From NCBI GenBank assembly GCA_031268405.1, contig JAIRXF010000025.1:1-37696 (forward strand): 37,696 nucleotides of DNA, written 5' to 3'. Of this stretch, positions 37,043 to 37,696 are shown piece after piece; position 1 is the first letter of the stretch; each line of letters starts with the position of its first letter. The DNA comes from Oscillospiraceae bacterium (GTDB lineage: Bacteria > Bacillota > Clostridia > Oscillospirales > Acutalibacteraceae). The position numbers and the translations under genes are program-made. The notes below the pieces were generated by a model. That model was not told the origin of the DNA. It worked only from the letters and a program-made list of their open reading frames with translations, and did no database searches.

Positions 37043-37696
37043 CTAAAATCCACCTCATCGCTGTAAATCATCGGTCCCTCTGTGCAAATTTTTTTGCTCC
37101 CCGACAAAGTTTTTAAAGAACAAGCCGCACACGCTCCAAAACCACAGGCCATCCGGCTTTCAAACAGAAGTTGGCCTGGAACAGTACTCATTTTATGAAT
37201 TGCTTTAAGCATCGGCAACGGCCCACAAGTAAAATAATAATCATACGAAATTTTTCCAAGAATGTCGGTTACTAATCCCTTTTCTCCGACCTTGCCATCG
37301 GCAGTCACTATGGTAACTTCGGAGAATTTTGAAAATTTATCCGAAAAGAAAACTTGATCAGAACTTGTAAACCCTAAGACAGTCCTAAAGTTGACGTCGG
37401 CTTTTTTTAAATTTTTCGCCACAAAATATAAGGGGGGAATTCCCACTCCACCACCTATCAAAACCACGTTTCGGCTGTTCTTGGCAACATTCAAATTAAA
37501 ACCATTGCCCAAACCAAAAATAACGTCCAGTTGTTCATTTCTGGCCATTCGCGAAAGTTTTTTAGTTCCATTACCGACAATTTTGTAAATTATTGCTAAT
37601 GATCCATCAAAAAAATCGCACACGCTGAATGGTCTTCGAAGGTAAAAACCATCTACCTTTATGTTCACAAATTGCCCGGGCTTTGGCAAGCAACTT
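37039..37696 (-). CDS. pyrK: Dihydroorotate dehydrogenase B, electron transfer subunit (N-terminus beyond window)
   Basis: At least 218 codons; the frame stays open to the window edge, and the family starts roughly 20-30 residues before PGQFVNIK, so the true start lies outside. FAD-binding YLRRPFSVCD, NAD-binding GGGVGIPPLYF, and C-terminal [2Fe-2S] ligands in ACGFGACAACS plus a later Cys (KKIC). Carries electrons from PyrD to NAD. First visible gene of pyrK-pyrD-pyrF-pyrE. Confidence 0.95.
   Translation of the reverse strand, partial: SCLPKPGQFVNIKVDGFYLRRPFSVCDFFDGSLAIIYKIVGNGTKKLSRMARNEQLDVIFGLGNGFNLNVAKNSRNVVLIGGGVGIPPLYFVAKNLKKADVNFRTVLGFTSSDQVFFSDKFSKFSEVTIVTADGKVGEKGLVTDILGKISYDYYFTCGPLPMLKAIHKMSTVPGQLLFESRMACGFGACAACSLKTLSGSKKICTEGPMIYSDEVDFS

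Overview
The window is a low-GC (roughly 70% AT by eye) chromosomal segment of a Clostridia-type Firmicute, most likely of the Oscillospiraceae/Ruminococcaceae kind. Markers are an HrcA/CIRCE-controlled dnaK operon, an L27 protein with the cleavable Firmicute N-terminal extension next to its protease Prp, a DUF4364 protein, dihydroorotate dehydrogenase type B (pyrK/pyrD), and Gly/His/Cys-rich LytM-domain features. All 32 protein genes lie on the minus strand. The only plus-strand gene is a solitary 5S rRNA. Long AT-rich non-coding stretches, many GTG/TTG starts, an orphan zinc-binding lipoprotein and BspA-like surface repeat proteins fit a host-associated bacterium with a loosely packed, possibly eroding genome. 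That lifestyle is an inference.

Layout, left to right (transcription runs right to left). 1-3500: two tandem BspA-like leucine-rich-repeat surface proteins with almost identical leaders; the leftmost is cut by the window edge. 3770-4119: RNase P RNA. 4423-9730: heat-shock operon hrcA-grpE-dnaK-dnaJ with promoter and CIRCE operator. 9841-12321: tRNA-Leu(TAA) and tRNA-Asn(GTT) inside about 2.3 kb with no convincing protein gene, containing a 125-bp tandem repeat and a pair of adjacent palindromes. 12322-13988: rpsF, ssb, rpsR. 14268-16168: two-gene ABC exporter with an 11-nt G/C tract between the genes. 16476-18860: groES-groEL with a second CIRCE site. 18965-20053: rplU-prp-rpmA. 20150-22338: asd and dapA (diaminopimelate/lysine pathway). 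22586-24889: zinc-binding lipoprotein, DUF4364 protein, short MscS channel. 25170-26780: a third, divergent BspA-like protein with an acidic tandem repeat. 27016-27131: 5S rRNA (+). 27419-31809: ispA, then an M23 peptidase next to ftsX and ftsE, a likely divisome cell-wall hydrolysis module. 31959-33047: PucR/CdaR-like regulator. 33311-37696: DegT-family aminotransferase downstream of pyrK-pyrD-pyrF-pyrE.

Functional logic. The window is mostly housekeeping: two chaperone operons under one repressor (HrcA), ribosomal protein clusters, peptidoglycan precursor and remodelling genes, and pyrimidine synthesis. The accessory element is the BspA-like family. All three members share a signal peptide containing FCCC, and nearly every repeat carries the motif CFxxC, where ordinary BspA/TpLRR repeats usually have AFxxC. 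The two tandem copies were apparently duplicated together with the rnpB terminator and a small, now decayed piece of the rnpB 3' end. I did not find a CRISPR array, transposase, prophage or toxin-antitoxin pair.
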